Shown: positions 1 through 11,233, numbered from the stretch's first letter. The stretch is DNA of 56,540 nucleotides from Guillardia theta CCMP2712 (GCF_000315625.1 NW_005434665.1:128776-185315), one strand, 5' to 3'. Notes: generated by a model from the letters alone, not told the origin. Made by a program: numbers and translations.

Positions 1-102
1 GGTACTTGGGCTTTGACAATCAAGAAGAAATTTTCTGTTTCTATTTTGTATCTAAACACAACAAACGACGATCGTAGCAGACAACACTGAAGCGTCGGAG
101 CT

Positions 103-128
103 CTCCTCTCCTCTCCTCTCCTCTCCTC
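103..128. repeat. CTCTC simple repeat at window start
   Basis: Five-base CT-rich units repeat here, just downstream of the stop codon of the minus-strand PB1 gene. The rest of bases 1-146 is probably 3' flank; I see no gene in it. Confidence 0.8.
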
Positions 129-146
129 GCCCTTCCCATCATCTGC

Positions 147-2039
147 TCACGCATGCAACTTGACCCTCATCACGGAAGCGTCACGGAACTGCTGCATTGC
201 GAGACCGAGCTCCTCGTCGCAAGAGATCATCACTTCGTCACCGTCCTCGTCTGTGTAAGAGATCTTCACGTCGTCGCATCCCATCTTCAGCTCGTTCCTG
301 AAGGCATACACCAGCGCGTCCGTCACTGCAGAGAATCCTTCCACGGGCACCTCCTCCTCGTCCAACTCCACGGGGACAGAGAGCCTGCGGATCACCGAGT
401 CGGCATCCTGCGACGAGAACGTGGCCTTGAGAGGGAGGACGCTCTTCTTGCAAGCTACTCGCTCCTTGAACTCGGGCTGGACAAGCACGGCCTCCTCCGT
501 CGTCTCGCTGCAGGAGTCAACAGAGGAGACAACGTCCTCTGAGCCCGACTCTTCCTCCACAGCTGCCTCCTCCACGGCCGGGGCGATGACATCGATAGCA
601 ATCTGCTGCACAGAAAAGAGTTTCTCCAGACCACCTTCCACCACTGCAGCCACCTCGACCTCCAACAATCTCCTCCCTTCCTCCGCAAGGGGCACGTGCA
701 ACCCGATCGTGAACGGCTCCAGATCCTCCGATGTCTTGAACACAGCAGCCTTGCGGACCTCGTTGGGGTCCGTCACATCCCTCACGACCAGCGCGAACTT
801 GTTGGGCGCATCCTCCCACGTACGAGCGATCGCCATGATCACTTGCAGGCGGCCATTGTTCACCACGTTAGACTTCAAGTTGGGCCATCGCGCTCCGTGG
901 ATGTCGATGCCACAGAGCACGACACTGTCCTTCTCCGCGATCCTGGGCATCGGCGGGTTGGAAACAGAGACCTTGCGGGGTGGGAAGCGGAAAATCTCGA
1001 AGTTGCCGTATGGGGTGCTCTCAGCAACGCAGATCTCAACGAGATGATCGCCGGCCTCGTTCATCGGCACCTCGATCCCAATGGTCTTGAGCTCGTTGTC
1101 AACAAACTGCTTGCGAACGACAGCAACTCTCGAAGTACCGTCCGGGAGAATGTCACGAACGATGAGGGCGATGTTCTCAGGGGCGGCGGCCCTCTTGCGC
1201 TGCAGAGCCACGATCCCTCGGAAAGTTCCCTGATCCACATGTTCTGGGACATCAACGCCGCACACAGCAAGGTTCTCATCCTCAACAACAACGCTCGGAG
1301 GAGGGTTAGAAACATACACGACGTTGTCATCCAACCGAAACACTTCTTCCATCTCTCCGTTCACCACCTTGGCGACTTGCACAGTCAGCACGTGGGCGCC
1401 AGCTTCACCAAGGGGCACTTCGAGTCCGACAGCTTCAGCGTCATCTCCAAGGGTCCTGTAGACAACGGCCGCTCTCCTCACCCCGTCGGGCTGCAGATCG
1501 CGGACGATGAGGGCGATTTCCCTGGGAGCGTCGTTCCAAACTCTCTTGAGCGCGACGATGACTCGCAACTTGCCGTCACTGACCTCCTTGGGGATATCGA
1601 CCCCACAGAGAACAAGAGCATCCTTCTGCTGGAGACGAGGGAGGGGAAGCCTCGGCGCCTCAACTGTGCAGGTAACATCCTGAGGCTCAAAGAACGGCAA
1701 GCCGACGCTTCCATCTTCCTCTACCGGGCAGACTGAGACATTCAGGGTGTGCTCTCCCGGCTCTGGAATCGGCACCTCAAGGCCAACAGTGAAGGAGGAT
1801 CCATCAGGCAAGACTGTCTTGCGCACGACAGCAGCTCTTCTCTCCCCGGACGGCATTTGGTCTCGCACGATGAGAGCGATCTGTACCGGAGCATCCGGGC
1901 ATGTTGGGCTGGGTTGAAGCTGACCAGCTTCTGTATCCTCATCTTGAGAGGAGGAGGAGGAGGAGGAGGAGGAGAGAGCAGCGATCACTCGCAGCATGCG
2001 AGCGTCCGACGTAACGTCGAGGCCGAGCAATGTGAACAT
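147..2039 (-). CDS. Four-repeat protein with C-terminal PB1 domain
   Basis: Single-exon 630-residue protein starting at a clear ATG (MFTLLGLDVT). Four copies of a roughly 120-residue unit follow one another, each opening with a hydrophobic (V/L)CG(V/I)DI-like strand, then a segment ending in IALIVRD or FALVVRD, then an R-A-A-V-V strand and a G-(L/I)-(E/H)-V-P turn. The pattern suggests a beta-sandwich repeat, which I cannot assign to a named family. A nine-serine run lies in the first unit. After an acidic linker (about 495-545) the last 70 residues look like a PB1 domain, with the acidic OPCA-type run YTDEDGDEVMISCDEEL. PB1 domains pair head to tail with other PB1 domains, so a scaffolding role is likely (inference). 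It is transcribed divergently from the coiled-coil gene upstream. Confidence 0.85.
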   Translation of the reverse strand: MFTLLGLDVTSDARMLRVIAALSSSSSSSSSQDEDTEAGQLQPSPTCPDAPVQIALIVRDQMPSGERRAAVVRKTVLPDGSSFTVGLEVPIPEPGEHTLNVSVCPVEEDGSVGLPFFEPQDVTCTVEAPRLPLPRLQQKDALVLCGVDIPKEVSDGKLRVIVALKRVWNDAPREIALIVRDLQPDGVRRAAVVYRTLGDDAEAVGLEVPLGEAGAHVLTVQVAKVVNGEMEEVFRLDDNVVYVSNPPPSVVVEDENLAVCGVDVPEHVDQGTFRGIVALQRKRAAAPENIALIVRDILPDGTSRVAVVRKQFVDNELKTIGIEVPMNEAGDHLVEICVAESTPYGNFEIFRFPPRKVSVSNPPMPRIAEKDSVVLCGIDIHGARWPNLKSNVVNNGRLQVIMAIARTWEDAPNKFALVVRDVTDPNEVRKAAVFKTSEDLEPFTIGLHVPLAEEGRRLLEVEVAAVVEGGLEKLFSVQQIAIDVIAPAVEEAAVEEESGSEDVVSSVDSCSETTEEAVLVQPEFKERVACKKSVLPLKATFSSQDADSVIRRLSVPVELDEEEVPVEGFSAVTDALVYAFRNELKMGCDDVKISYTDEDGDEVMISCDEELGLAMQQFRDASVMRVKLHA

Positions 2040-2712
2040 GGCGCCTCTTGGTTTCGAGCGAACCCACTACCTTGTTGGAACACAGATCGTGGTTTTAAGG
2101 GGGTAGGGGTGATGGGATCATACATTTTAATATCAAACGGTGGGTACTTTCAGGATCGATTTTGGGGTATGAAGAGGCAATCAGTTGAGATAGGGGGTAG
2201 GGGTGAAAGGTGTAGGGTATGCACAAACAGTGGGGTATTGCTGGGGGTCGGGGTGCTATGATAATTCTAGGAAATCCATAGACTATAGTGATCTTGGTCT
2301 TATCTGCCTACTGCAATCTAGGATGATGAGAATGTGGTGGGTAGTTGAAGGTAAAGAAGACCGGTTGTTTAAATTATTTCCGATATCTCTTTGAAAATTT
2401 CAAAAATGGATTTAGCTTTTGAAAATACATTTCGAGGCCCGGGCAGTAGCATGATGGCGGGAAGCACGACGATGCAGTGAGGGAGAAGAGAGGAAGTTAG
2501 GAGAGGAGAGGAGAAGATGAAGGGAGGAGAGAGGAGGAAGTGAGGAGAAGAGAGGAGAAGATGAAGGGAGGAGAGAGGAGGAAAACGATATAGACTAGAA
2601 CAAAGAAAGGAGATGTGATGGAGTTCAAGAAAAAGATCGTTTCGTTCTAAACGTGGAAAGGGTTTGAACAACACAATAGTTCCTTGATATTCGGCCTTCG
2701 TATTGAAACAGG
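2040..2712. other. Divergent intergenic region, no gene seen
   Basis: This separates two divergently transcribed genes and should hold both promoters. It contains G-rich words (GGGGGTAGGGGTGATGGG near 2098, a related one near 2190) that recur in other intergenic stretches, and a purine-rich GAGAGGAG run at about 2480-2585. No convincing ORF. Confidence 0.6.
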
Positions 2713-4279
2713 ATGCAACATCATAGCGTCGATAACAACCCGCCACTTCTTGACAAGCATGAAAAATTTGAAGAGACCGATCAGCTGCCCATGTTAAGGG
2801 AGAAGGAAAAGCTTCCGAAACCAGCGACTGATCAACCATGCTCAAATCCGTTCCCCGATGACAGCCAGCACAGAATACTTGAATTGCAGAAGGCATGGGT
2901 GTGGCTTGCAGCCGAAAACAGTTTCCTGAAGACTACCTGCGCCCAAGAGAAGTGAGGAGAATGTTTCGAGAAAGCTGCGCGTGTTGTTGATGATTTGGCA
3001 GGTGCTCTAACAGACATCTGCGCAAACAGGTTCAAGCTCTTAAAGAGGCGATCATGATTCTGCATGCCCAGAGGTCTGAGCACAGTGAGAAGGACGGGCC
3101 ACGACCTCAAGTTGAGAAATTTCACACGATTGTTAAGCGATTGGAAAGTTTGGAGGAGGATTGGAAGGAAAGCATACGAAAGACCGAAAACAGCACGAGA
3201 GAGCTCAGTCAGTTGAGAGTGGAACACGCACAAGTGCTCGAAACTTCTTACATGCTGCGAGATGCATATGATAAGCAGATTGAAAGGCTGAAACTAGACA
3301 TACAGGAGAACGAGATTAAATACCATGACGCGGAAAACCGATATTGCTGCATGTCAAAACTTTATCAAGATCTGGAAAGCTCCTCACGAAAAGAAGAGGA
3401 GAAGCATGCACGATTTGCCAGTCAAATCCTACAAAGGCACTCTGAGATGGAGGAGCAAGTGTCGCAGTGGATATCGGGTTTAGAGTCAAACATTTCACAA
3501 TTGAGCGACATTCTCAATACTTCCAAGACCAGTATTTCTGTTGCCCTCCAATCCACGAACAGGCTCATCTCGATCCAAAGAGAACGATGCCAGAAGCTGG
3601 AAGAAGGGAGGCGGACAAAGGAAGCCCATGTCAAGAAGCTGTTGCTCCTCGTCAAGGACTTGGAGGGTAGGGCCAAGTCTTCCTTGGAGCGATTGGAGGA
3701 GGTTGAAGAGGAGCGCCTGAGCCTTCAGGCTTCTCTGTCCCATCTGAAACAAGCAAGTTGTGAGAAAGACATTCTGATAGAACAGCTGGATAGACAGTGC
3801 GCCGAATATGAAGGCGCATTGACAACTGCAAGAAGTTGCAAAGAGTTGAAGAAAGCTACTAGTCTCAAGCAGCTGAATTCCAAACCAATCAAGGTCAAGA
3901 CTGAACCTCAAACTCGTGCATTAACGATGAGAGCTCCAACGGAGGCGGTAAAGGGACGAGATGGTCTCACAGATATTGGTTCCCACAATGCTTCCGATCA
4001 GCAAGAAGTACCTTCCAGAAAGCCGTTGATGGAGAAACCGGTGAACCGTCAGCAAAGAGATCTTAAAACTCCAGGAGAAAGCGGAAAGAGATCGGTGAAG
4101 GTACATAGTTTCATCTTTGTTCTTTGCTCAACTCACAACAGATGCAGGATACGAGGCTCACTCCTTCTTACCAACACTTCGAAGTGAAACAGAACAGTAC
4201 AGACGATGCAGCTACATCTGATAGCACCAAGTCTCAGTCTGCCCTTGCTCGACAATTAGATCCGATGTTGCAGGTATAG
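2713..4279 (+). CDS. Coiled-coil protein, three exons
   Basis: Exons 2713-2951, 3002-4100 and 4142-4279. The 50-nt and 41-nt introns have GT-AG ends and keep the frame exactly. The second exon alone is open for over 360 codons. The protein is rich in E, K, Q, L and R with long heptad-like stretches (for example around LESLEEDWKESIRKTE and LVKDLEGRAKSSLERLEE), so mostly coiled coil, with a short Ser/Lys-rich tail. The stop at 4277-4279 directly follows a possible donor (GTATAG), so a further exon is conceivable. No enzymatic motif; a structural or cytoskeletal role is only inferred from composition. Confidence 0.75.
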
Positions 4280-4503
4280 GTTCAGTTGTGACATTTTCAA
4301 TGTTGTGACGATGCTTTCAAAAGCGATCAAAAGTAATCTCTGCAAGACCGACTGCGGTGCGAAGAAGATGGATAGCAAACTCAGATTCCGACCACAAGAC
4401 TTTGCATTCGAGATAGGGTTGGCTGCAAACTTATTCTTTTATTCATGTCCTTGTAAGATAAATCGAGCCTCATGTCTGTCTGTCCTTCTGGTAAAGTTCG
4501 AAA

Positions 4504-6111
4504 TTAAATTATATCTTGAATATCTTGAAACTGAGTCCTGAAGGCTGGGGGATAAAGTATGCCCCTGTTAAGCCTTCTGTACCTTTCGAGCTTGACTTTG
4601 CTGAAGGAACACAAATTGTTAGACATACATCGCTGTGCAATGAGTCCTGTTACCTTGATGCTGTCATAAACAAGATAAAATGCTGCAGTCTGTAAGACCA
4701 GCAGGCAGTCAACGGGGATGTCTACAACAACAAGCTGTACTTACACTCGCAGCCAAGTGGAAGACTCGAGGGCTCAGGCTTGCCATTATCCTCCTTCGCC
4801 CTTCCTCCTTCCCGATGTCCCTCAACACATTCAAGGCGTTCACCCTCCCATTGCTAGCCATCAACTGACTCTTCATCAGGTCAAACGGAGTCGTCAGCAC
4901 CGCTGCTGCACATCCTGCTCCTGCTCCCGTCAAAACCACTTCCTTCATCTCCAACTTTCCACCCTGCTTGTATGCTGCAAATCTTCTTAGCATCTCATCG
5001 AACAGCACTAGCTGGAGCGCTCTGTAAGGAACATCGCGGAGCAGCATTGCGGGGTATCCACGGTAAAACTCTCCGATCCCTCCTCTCAGCATGTGCGATG
5101 CCCCCGAGGCAACATTGGTGTGCATCCTCAACTGCAATCTTGTCTTCAGCACTTCAGTCGGCGCCAGCAGCACATGCCCAGTGATGTCGCCAAGGACAGC
5201 GGAGACGATCTGGAACGAGCTCAAGTCAGCAGATCTTCTTAGAGGACGACTAACACTGTTCTCACTGTGTTCAACGTCCGATCCATAGAGGGAAAGGCAT
5301 CCATTGTGATTCTCCTCCACACCTCAAACCCCAGGCATGTTGTCAGACCGTTTGCAATGTTGCCAACCAAAGAAGGGGCGACTCCCGCAAGGGATGCTGA
5401 CGAGCGATAGACCGCAGTGACCGCAGTTCGTTTGCTCTCCAGACTTACAACCTGCAGAAGAGCGGGAGAGCGGGAGGTGAGTTGCTGTTACCAAAGCAGT
5501 TTGCAGTTCCGATGATACCTGAGCACGAGTCTTGATAGTGTCCACGGGGTGCAGCATCAGCACAGACACAAATCGGCTGTGGGAACTTGTCAGACGCATG
5601 ACAAGAACAAGTTTTTCACATCACAAACACCTCAGATACGTGCATGAAAAACAAGGCCATGAAGAACTCTGGGGTAGACTGGTATTACCCCCAAACGATG
5701 CGCACAGCAAAAAATCATGTGCATGCCGACATATCGTGACAAACACATGGCAATTCCATCTTGTCTGCATCGAGCTCACCCTGATGCTCCTGCAAATGCC
5801 GAATCTTTGATCGATTCCATGATGTTCTTAACCCTCGCACCGATGCTCATGTCGGGCCTCAATACTCCGGCAGGACTGGCAGCACAAGATTCCGATATCA
5901 TCACGACGAGCAGCAAGAGGAGGGGTATGAGGACATGCGATCTCCCGAGTCTCATGATGTTCATCCTCATCTCGCCTTCCTTCTTTACCATCTTCTCGTT
6001 CCTCCTTGTCTCCACGTTCGCCATGTTCTCGTTCCTCCTTGTCTCCACGTTCGCCATGTTCTCGTTCCTCCTTGCCTCCATCGCCTCCTCGCGCCCCGTA
6101 AATGGCTGCAT
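4504..6111 (-). CDS. Mitochondrial carrier family (SLC25) protein with unusual N-terminus
   Basis: Five exons: 6111-5780, 5576-5519, 5451-5276, 5219-4745, 4689-4504. All three signature motifs of the family are present: HPVDTIKTR, APTEVLKTR and TPFDLMKSQ, one per repeat, so the fold is complete; substrate unknown. The last exon restores the usual SPRV-F-x-LAAS / AFYLVYD ending. The junction between exons 3 and 4 uses a weak donor (GTTGAA) and is the least certain. Before the carrier core lies about 105 residues: a tandem 11-residue repeat (ANVETRRNENM), then a strongly hydrophobic segment (VLIPLLLLLVVMISESCA) resembling a signal peptide or extra membrane anchor. Ordinary carriers lack this, so the protein may go to the plastid envelope or endomembrane rather than mitochondria (inference). 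A later Met (MNIMRLGRS) could be the true start. Confidence 0.85.
5990..6085. repeat. 33-bp tandem repeat inside carrier exon 1
   Basis: Two near-perfect and one partial copy of a 33-bp unit, coding for the repeated RRNENMANVET segment. Being in frame, it changes protein length by 11 residues per unit. Confidence 0.8.
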
Positions 6112-6729
6112 TATCGCTCCGATCCGAGGAATTCACCCCACCCCATCAGTCACAGCAAGGGACCCCCCTACGTACTACCCCCACCCCCAAATATTTACTT
6201 GCTAAACTAAATTTTCTATAACTCGATGTGTACTCAGGACAAAGTTTGAGTACCCCTACCCATTCCTGAAAAAAATTCTTCTAAACGCAACGGTCATAAC
6301 GGTCGGGGGACATGGGCTGGGACGATAGCCTACTAGAGGAGGGACAGGGGCGAGAAAGCGAAGGAGGGAGGGCGAAGATGCGAGGATGGAGCGAAGAGAA
6401 GGAGAACTGGTAGCTCATGGGCGAACTTGTATGGAGCCGATGAAGGTGAGGCTACACTGAGATATGCACATTCTGTTTTCAACAAAGTTTGATCAAAACC
6501 GATGCGAATCTTGGTCGACAACTCATTGATTTGGTTTTGCAGGAGTTGCCTACCTGCAAGACGAAGTGAAACCGCTGTTGAACAAGAATGTCCTCGATCG
6601 ATAGCGAGATCTTCGTTGAGGAAGAGTCTCCTGCGAAGACGAATGCACCAAAGAAACGAGATGTTCCTGGTAGTGTCGAGCACCGCAGTCAACCTACCAG
6701 TCTGAGTTGTTCCTGTAGGTATCATTGTC
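6112..6729. other. Divergent intergenic region
   Basis: Lies between the carrier (-) and the membrane-protein gene (+). Carries the intergenic words ACTACCCCCACCCCC (about 6175) and GTACCCCTACCC (about 6251). Short ORFs on both strands show no coding character I trust. Confidence 0.5.
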
Positions 6730-8224
6730 ATGGATGTTGGTGATATCGAGTCTCCTGCCCCTCCACACGAAGAAGGTGGTGTTAGCCCAGATGTTGTGAA
6801 CCTTGCTGAATCTTGGTGTTGACAGGCGACTGGCAAGATGAGGAGGACGATGGTTTGTTGCTCCGATGCTTCACAGTCACCACCGGCTGCTGTGCTGCTG
6901 TGCACAACGTCATGCTACAGCAGTGGAACTCTTGTGGCAACTTCGTGCGAGATAGGAGGTCTGCACTGAGTGAGGTGGGTGCTTTGAGCCAATTGACCGA
7001 CTCGATCGGCAGGTTCTGGCTCTGCAAGATAATCATTGTTGTCATGGATGCTGCTATCTTGAGAGGATCGTTCTCGATGGCAGAAGAATATTGTGACCAA
7101 GATGACGAGATCTCCGAGTTTGGATGGGTCCTCTGGTCGTCGTTCCTGGTCTTCTGTAAATTTGTGTACCTACGACCTGTCTTCCACCTCCATCAGGTTT
7201 TGCTCGCGGTGGAGATGGAGACTTGTATCTCACTCAATCTGTCTAGCTCGGCGTCTTCCACAGCTCTCGCTGGGATGCCGTGAAGAGCGCGTTCCTCGAG
7301 CTGCTCTGCGTCATTTGCCATATCCTCATGCTCCTGTCCCTCATGATCCGGACTGTCGAGCCTGGCTTCGCCGCTTTCCGCAGGTGAGCCCTTGAAGGCG
7401 ACGCGTTAGGATCGAGTCTGACTGTCTCGTCAGTGGTACGTGCGAATCTCGAGGAAGGGAGCTGGTTAGGGATCCTTTCACCTGTTCACTGGCTGCTAAG
7501 GTGTTGTTGGGAAGTAGCAAGGGTTGGAGATGATGATCATTGCGGTGCAGTGGTATTCGTTGACGCCGGATCACCCCATCAACGGAGACAATAAGACGAA
7601 GCCCTTGTCTCATCAGCCACCGGGCTGCTTCTTCGTCCAGGTGTTGGACATGGAATCTATTTGCCGTGTGATTTGACTGTCGCACAGAGTGAGAAGCAAT
7701 TGTACTTTAACAAGGTTCTTTTGTGTGACTTTACTCCGCAGCTCTCTGACATTCGAATGCAGGTTATATGTTCTCGTGAAGAAGACTGGTGCGAAGATTG
7801 GATTCATCAGAATTATGGCCAGTGAGATCAAGAGACTATCCTGATTGGAGTGGCTAAATTGTTCCTTCAGGTGCACGAAGGAGTCAACTTGTTTATGTTT
7901 ATGTGAATTTTTCTCCGCGTCTATCGTCATGTCAATCATCATTTTTGCTCTCCCGATGCCCGTGCAGGTTCATGACGCTACTGTCATGCTCTCATTCTCT
8001 TCTGACATGTGTTGTTTTCCCTTTCCCTCCCCTTCCTCATTCTTCTTGGTTTGTTACAGTGGAGAATGTTGTCCTCGTCGCTCACAAAGGTCTCAACTCG
8101 TCGCCGCCTGCTTGTTTTGCTGAAACAATGGCAGATTGCCGAGAGACCGCGTGATAGCAACGAGCATAACCCATCAAACATCACCGACGTTGTAGCTCAC
8201 TGTCATGATATCTACAAGCTCTGA
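6730..8224 (+). CDS. Four-helix membrane protein with Cys-rich loop
   Basis: Nine exons fit end to end with consistent phases: 6730-6778, 6877-6958, 7013-7196, 7247-7383, 7434-7500, 7551-7640, 7742-7821, 7871-7967, 8060-8224, giving 316 residues. Predicted membrane segments are FWLCKIIIVVMDAAIL, FGWVLWSSFLVFCKFVYL, LLCVICHILMLLSLMI and SIVMSIIIFALPMPV. Between the third and fourth lies a loop of about 75 residues with many cysteines (GTCESRG, FTCSL, GCFF, VICSREEDWCEDW, CTKESTCLCLC). Topology is tetraspanin-like, but the family's CCG motif is absent, so I do not assign it. The N-terminus is acidic and Pro-rich; the C-terminus is basic and cytosolic by the positive-inside rule. Every junction was picked by eye; the consistent phases are the main support. 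Confidence 0.65.
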
Positions 8225-8239
8225 AAGACTTTCGTGTAG

Positions 8240-8482
8240 ATGACTGGTCCTAGTCAGAGAAATCGAGACGACGGGATGGAAGGAGTTGAGATGCAGACTC
8301 GATCAAGAACAACAGACATCGTTGTTGACGAAGATGACGCGGCTGAATCCGATAACGAGGGAACAACCCCAATGCCGTCAGATTTGTATGCAAAGGTAAC
8401 TCGGAACATGTCTGCGGTGCAGATCAGATGTAGTGATGCTGGTTCTCCAGTGTATGGAAGAGTACAAGTGCCAAGGTGTTGA
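8240..8482 (+). other. Acidic ORF, possible 5' exon of the E2 gene
   Basis: An 80-codon ATG ORF with acidic content (VVDEDDAAESDNEG). A donor after codon 52 (AAG then GTAACT at 8396) can be joined in phase to an acceptor ending at 8566 inside the E2 first exon, which would give the E2 an acidic N-terminal extension. Otherwise it is a small independent ORF or 5' UTR. Confidence 0.4.
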
Positions 8483-8527
8483 GGGTTTTCACGGCCTCTC
8501 GAGCTTCGCCGGTGATCTGAAACCTCC

Positions 8528-11132
8528 ATGAACGAATGTGGGCGAGTGATGGATGGATTTTCAGAGTCGGAGAAGCATGACGAGCAAGGCGGTTCTCATC
8601 AGCGAATGAAGAGGTTCGTTGCTGCTCCTCCTGCCAAACCGTCTGAACCTCTCAAAAGGCTGCACAAGGAGTTGAAATCTCTACCCAAGCAGCTCGAGCA
8701 GGTACCACCACCTGCTACTCCTCTCCCTCCTCTTCTCTCCCTCTTCTCTCCCTCCTCCACTCCAATCCGCTCCCTTGCCCTGTCCCCCACGCGCTCACAC
8801 TCACCCCGTCCATTGCATTCCCCCCTCTTCTATTCTCCTTATTCTCTCTTCCCTCCTTCCTCTTCCTCCTCGCTCAGGCTGAGCTCGCACTTGCTGCAGC
8901 ATCCAAACTCGAGCATATGGATACGCTACGACCAAGACAGGCCGCAGTACATGCGAGCCGCTATCACGGGACCCAGCGGAACACCTTATGAGGTAGATGG
9001 GAAAGGAGAGGAAGGGAAGGAGGGAGGGAAAAGGATGGGGGGGGGGGGTGGGGGAGGAGAGAGAGAGAGAAAGGAAGGAGAGGTGAGGTGAGGTGAGGTG
9101 ATAAAGGGGAGGAGGGAGAGGGAGATAGCAGAAGCGTAGAGTGAGCTGATTTCCTCCCTCTGGTGTGATATCCTTTGATTTTTTCTCCCAGTCTGGAGTT
9201 TTTTTGTTTGATCTTTACTTCCCACCGAGTTATCCTTTGGTTCCCCCGAAGATGCTCTTCTTAACAACAGGTCGAATCTCTCTTCCTGCTCCTACTCCTG
9301 CTAATGATCCTCCTCCTCTCTTGCCTTGTTTCCCTCATTCTTCACCTGTTTCTGTTTCCAATTCTCCTTCTCCTCTTTCTCCTCATCGTCACACCCCTGC
9401 TCCTCCTCCTCGTCATGCTCTTCCAGCAGCAACTCCTTCCTTCTTTTTTCTTTGCTAACTTTGTAGTCTTGCCAGCTCATGGAACCATCCGATTCAACCC
9501 GAACCTTTATGCTGACGGCAAGGTACATCAGAGCAAGCTTACAGTAGAGAGGGTGGGAGAGAGGGAAGAAGAAATGGAGCAGGAGAGGGGGGAGAGGGCG
9601 GGGTCGAGGACGAGAAGGTTTTGATCATCTTGTCCAGGTCTGTCTTTCGCTCCTTGGAACGTTCGATGGGCCCAAGTGGGATCCGGGCAGCTCGCTCTAT
9701 CAGGCACGGGAGTGGAGTCAGCCCGAGCCTCCTCCGCTCACTCCTTCTCCAGGTCCTCATCTCCATCCAAGGGATGATCCTTGGAGCCCCGCACCCCATT
9801 CTCAACGAGCCCGGGCTGGGAGGGTTCGAGCGACAAGGTGGGGAAGGAGGAGGAGGAGGAGGAGGAGGTCTTGGGTGCTGATGGACTTGTGCAGAGGGAG
9901 CGGCGGGGGGGAGGATCGCTCATGTGTGCGACAATGCCGTGCGCGCCTATGACGAGAGGGTTCAGCTTGCGACGTTGCAGGTCAGAGGAGGAAGGAGAGG
10001 CAGAAGACGGATGCCGGGGAACAGGAAGAGAAAGTAGAGGAAGAGGAGGGATTGGAGGCCGAGGAAGAGGCAGCAGCAGCAGCGGCAGCAGCAGCGGCAG
10101 CAGCAGCAGCAGCAGCGGCAGCAGCAGCAGCAGCAGCATCAACAGAGAGGGAGGCAGGGAAGGGGAGTCAAACGGAGTGACGCGTTGGTCTACAGCATGC
10201 CATCTTGGGTTACATACGGAAAGTTCCGGATGGTTTCGAGGAGGCAGTCCAGCTTCACTTCTTCATGAAGAAAGCATCGATCCTATCCCTCCTAAAGAAG
10301 TTGGAAACCTCTTCCTTCCTCCCTCCTCCTCCATTCCTCCTCTTCCTTCCTCCCTCCCCTCCATTCCTCCTCTTCCTTCTTCCCTTCCCTCCATTCCTCC
10401 TTCTTCTCCTTCTCCTTCTCCTCCTCCTCCTCCTCCTCCTCCTTTTCGATTTCCCCGTCCTTGTCGTCCTCCTTCTCCTCCTTCTCCTCCTTCTCCTCCT
10501 TCTCCTTTCTCCCCACCCTCTCAATCCCCTAACCCTCTCCCATCCCCGTCTTGTGCTGCTTTTTCCTCCTTCTTGTCTGACCGTATCCCTTCCGTCAGAT
10601 GGCGGGAGGAAGCTGAGTCTTTCAGGAGGGAGCACGGAGCTGCTCAGCTGCAGGAGGATTTTCTTGACCGTCTGCACGAGCTGCACATGCAACTTTCCCT
10701 GTCCCTCAACGCCATTCGAGAGCCAGCCGCCTATCGCCAGGTATTCTCCTCCTCCCCTCTCCCTTTTCTTGCTTTCCTGCTCGTCCTCCCACTCCAACCT
10801 CCTGGCTTCTTCCCCTGCTCCTCCTCCCTCCCCCCCCCTGCCTTCCTTCCTGTTCCCCTCCTTTCTCTCCCCCCGCCCGTTGGCCTACTTGCATCACTGA
10901 GATGAGATCAAGATTTTGGATGCGGAGGCTTCGAGCAGAGCAGCGGCCACGATGAGGGCAGTCGGGGAAGAGGGAGAGGTCGAGGCTCAGGGAAGCGAAG
11001 GAGAAGGAGCGGAAGGTGGGACAGGAGAGTTGCTGCCTCCTCCTCTGACGATGCTGGCAGACGACAAGATGCTTGAGGACGATCGAGACGATATTCAACT
11101 TCTTCCAGGTGGAAGAGGAGGAGGGGAAAGGG

Positions 11133-11166
<34 letters not shown>

Positions 11167-11233
11167 AGGATTGACTCTTGGTCTTCTAGGTGCGAGCAGA
11201 ACGAACAGGTCCAAGTCAAGGCAACGACGTTGA
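8528..11233 (+). CDS. Ubiquitin-conjugating enzyme E2, BIRC6/UBE2O type
   Basis: Ten exons: 8528-8701, 8900-8992, 9192-9270, 9476-9522, 9638-9703, 9753-9837, 9895-9980, 10196-10299, 10599-10740, 10913-11233. The joined protein carries a full UBC fold: WIRYDQDRPQYMRAAITGP, the YPLVPPK turn, RFNPNLYADGKVCLSLLGTF with the catalytic Cys just after the NPNLY-x-DGKV stretch, then LISIQGMIL and NEPG. Large E2s of the BIRC6 and UBE2O class share this extended active-site region and the helical C-terminal part (GYIRKVPDGFEEAVQLHFFMKK). Here it is a free-standing protein of about 400 residues with a low-complexity Arg/Ser tail, not a giant. The intron at 9704-9752 has GC-AG ends and is the only junction that restores SSLYQVLISIQ. 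One donor is weak (GTTGGA at 10300). The first exon may instead start at 8240. Confidence 0.9.
10074..10141. repeat. AGC/GGC trinucleotide repeat in an E2 intron
   Basis: About 20 AGC units interrupted by GGC lie in the intron 9981-10195 of the E2 gene. They look open in one frame, but the flanking exons need them removed. Confidence 0.8.

Noticed and set aside
153-1736. Plus-strand ORFs opposite the PB1 gene
   Set aside because: Shadow frames of a 630-codon gene with repeats and a PB1 domain on the minus strand.
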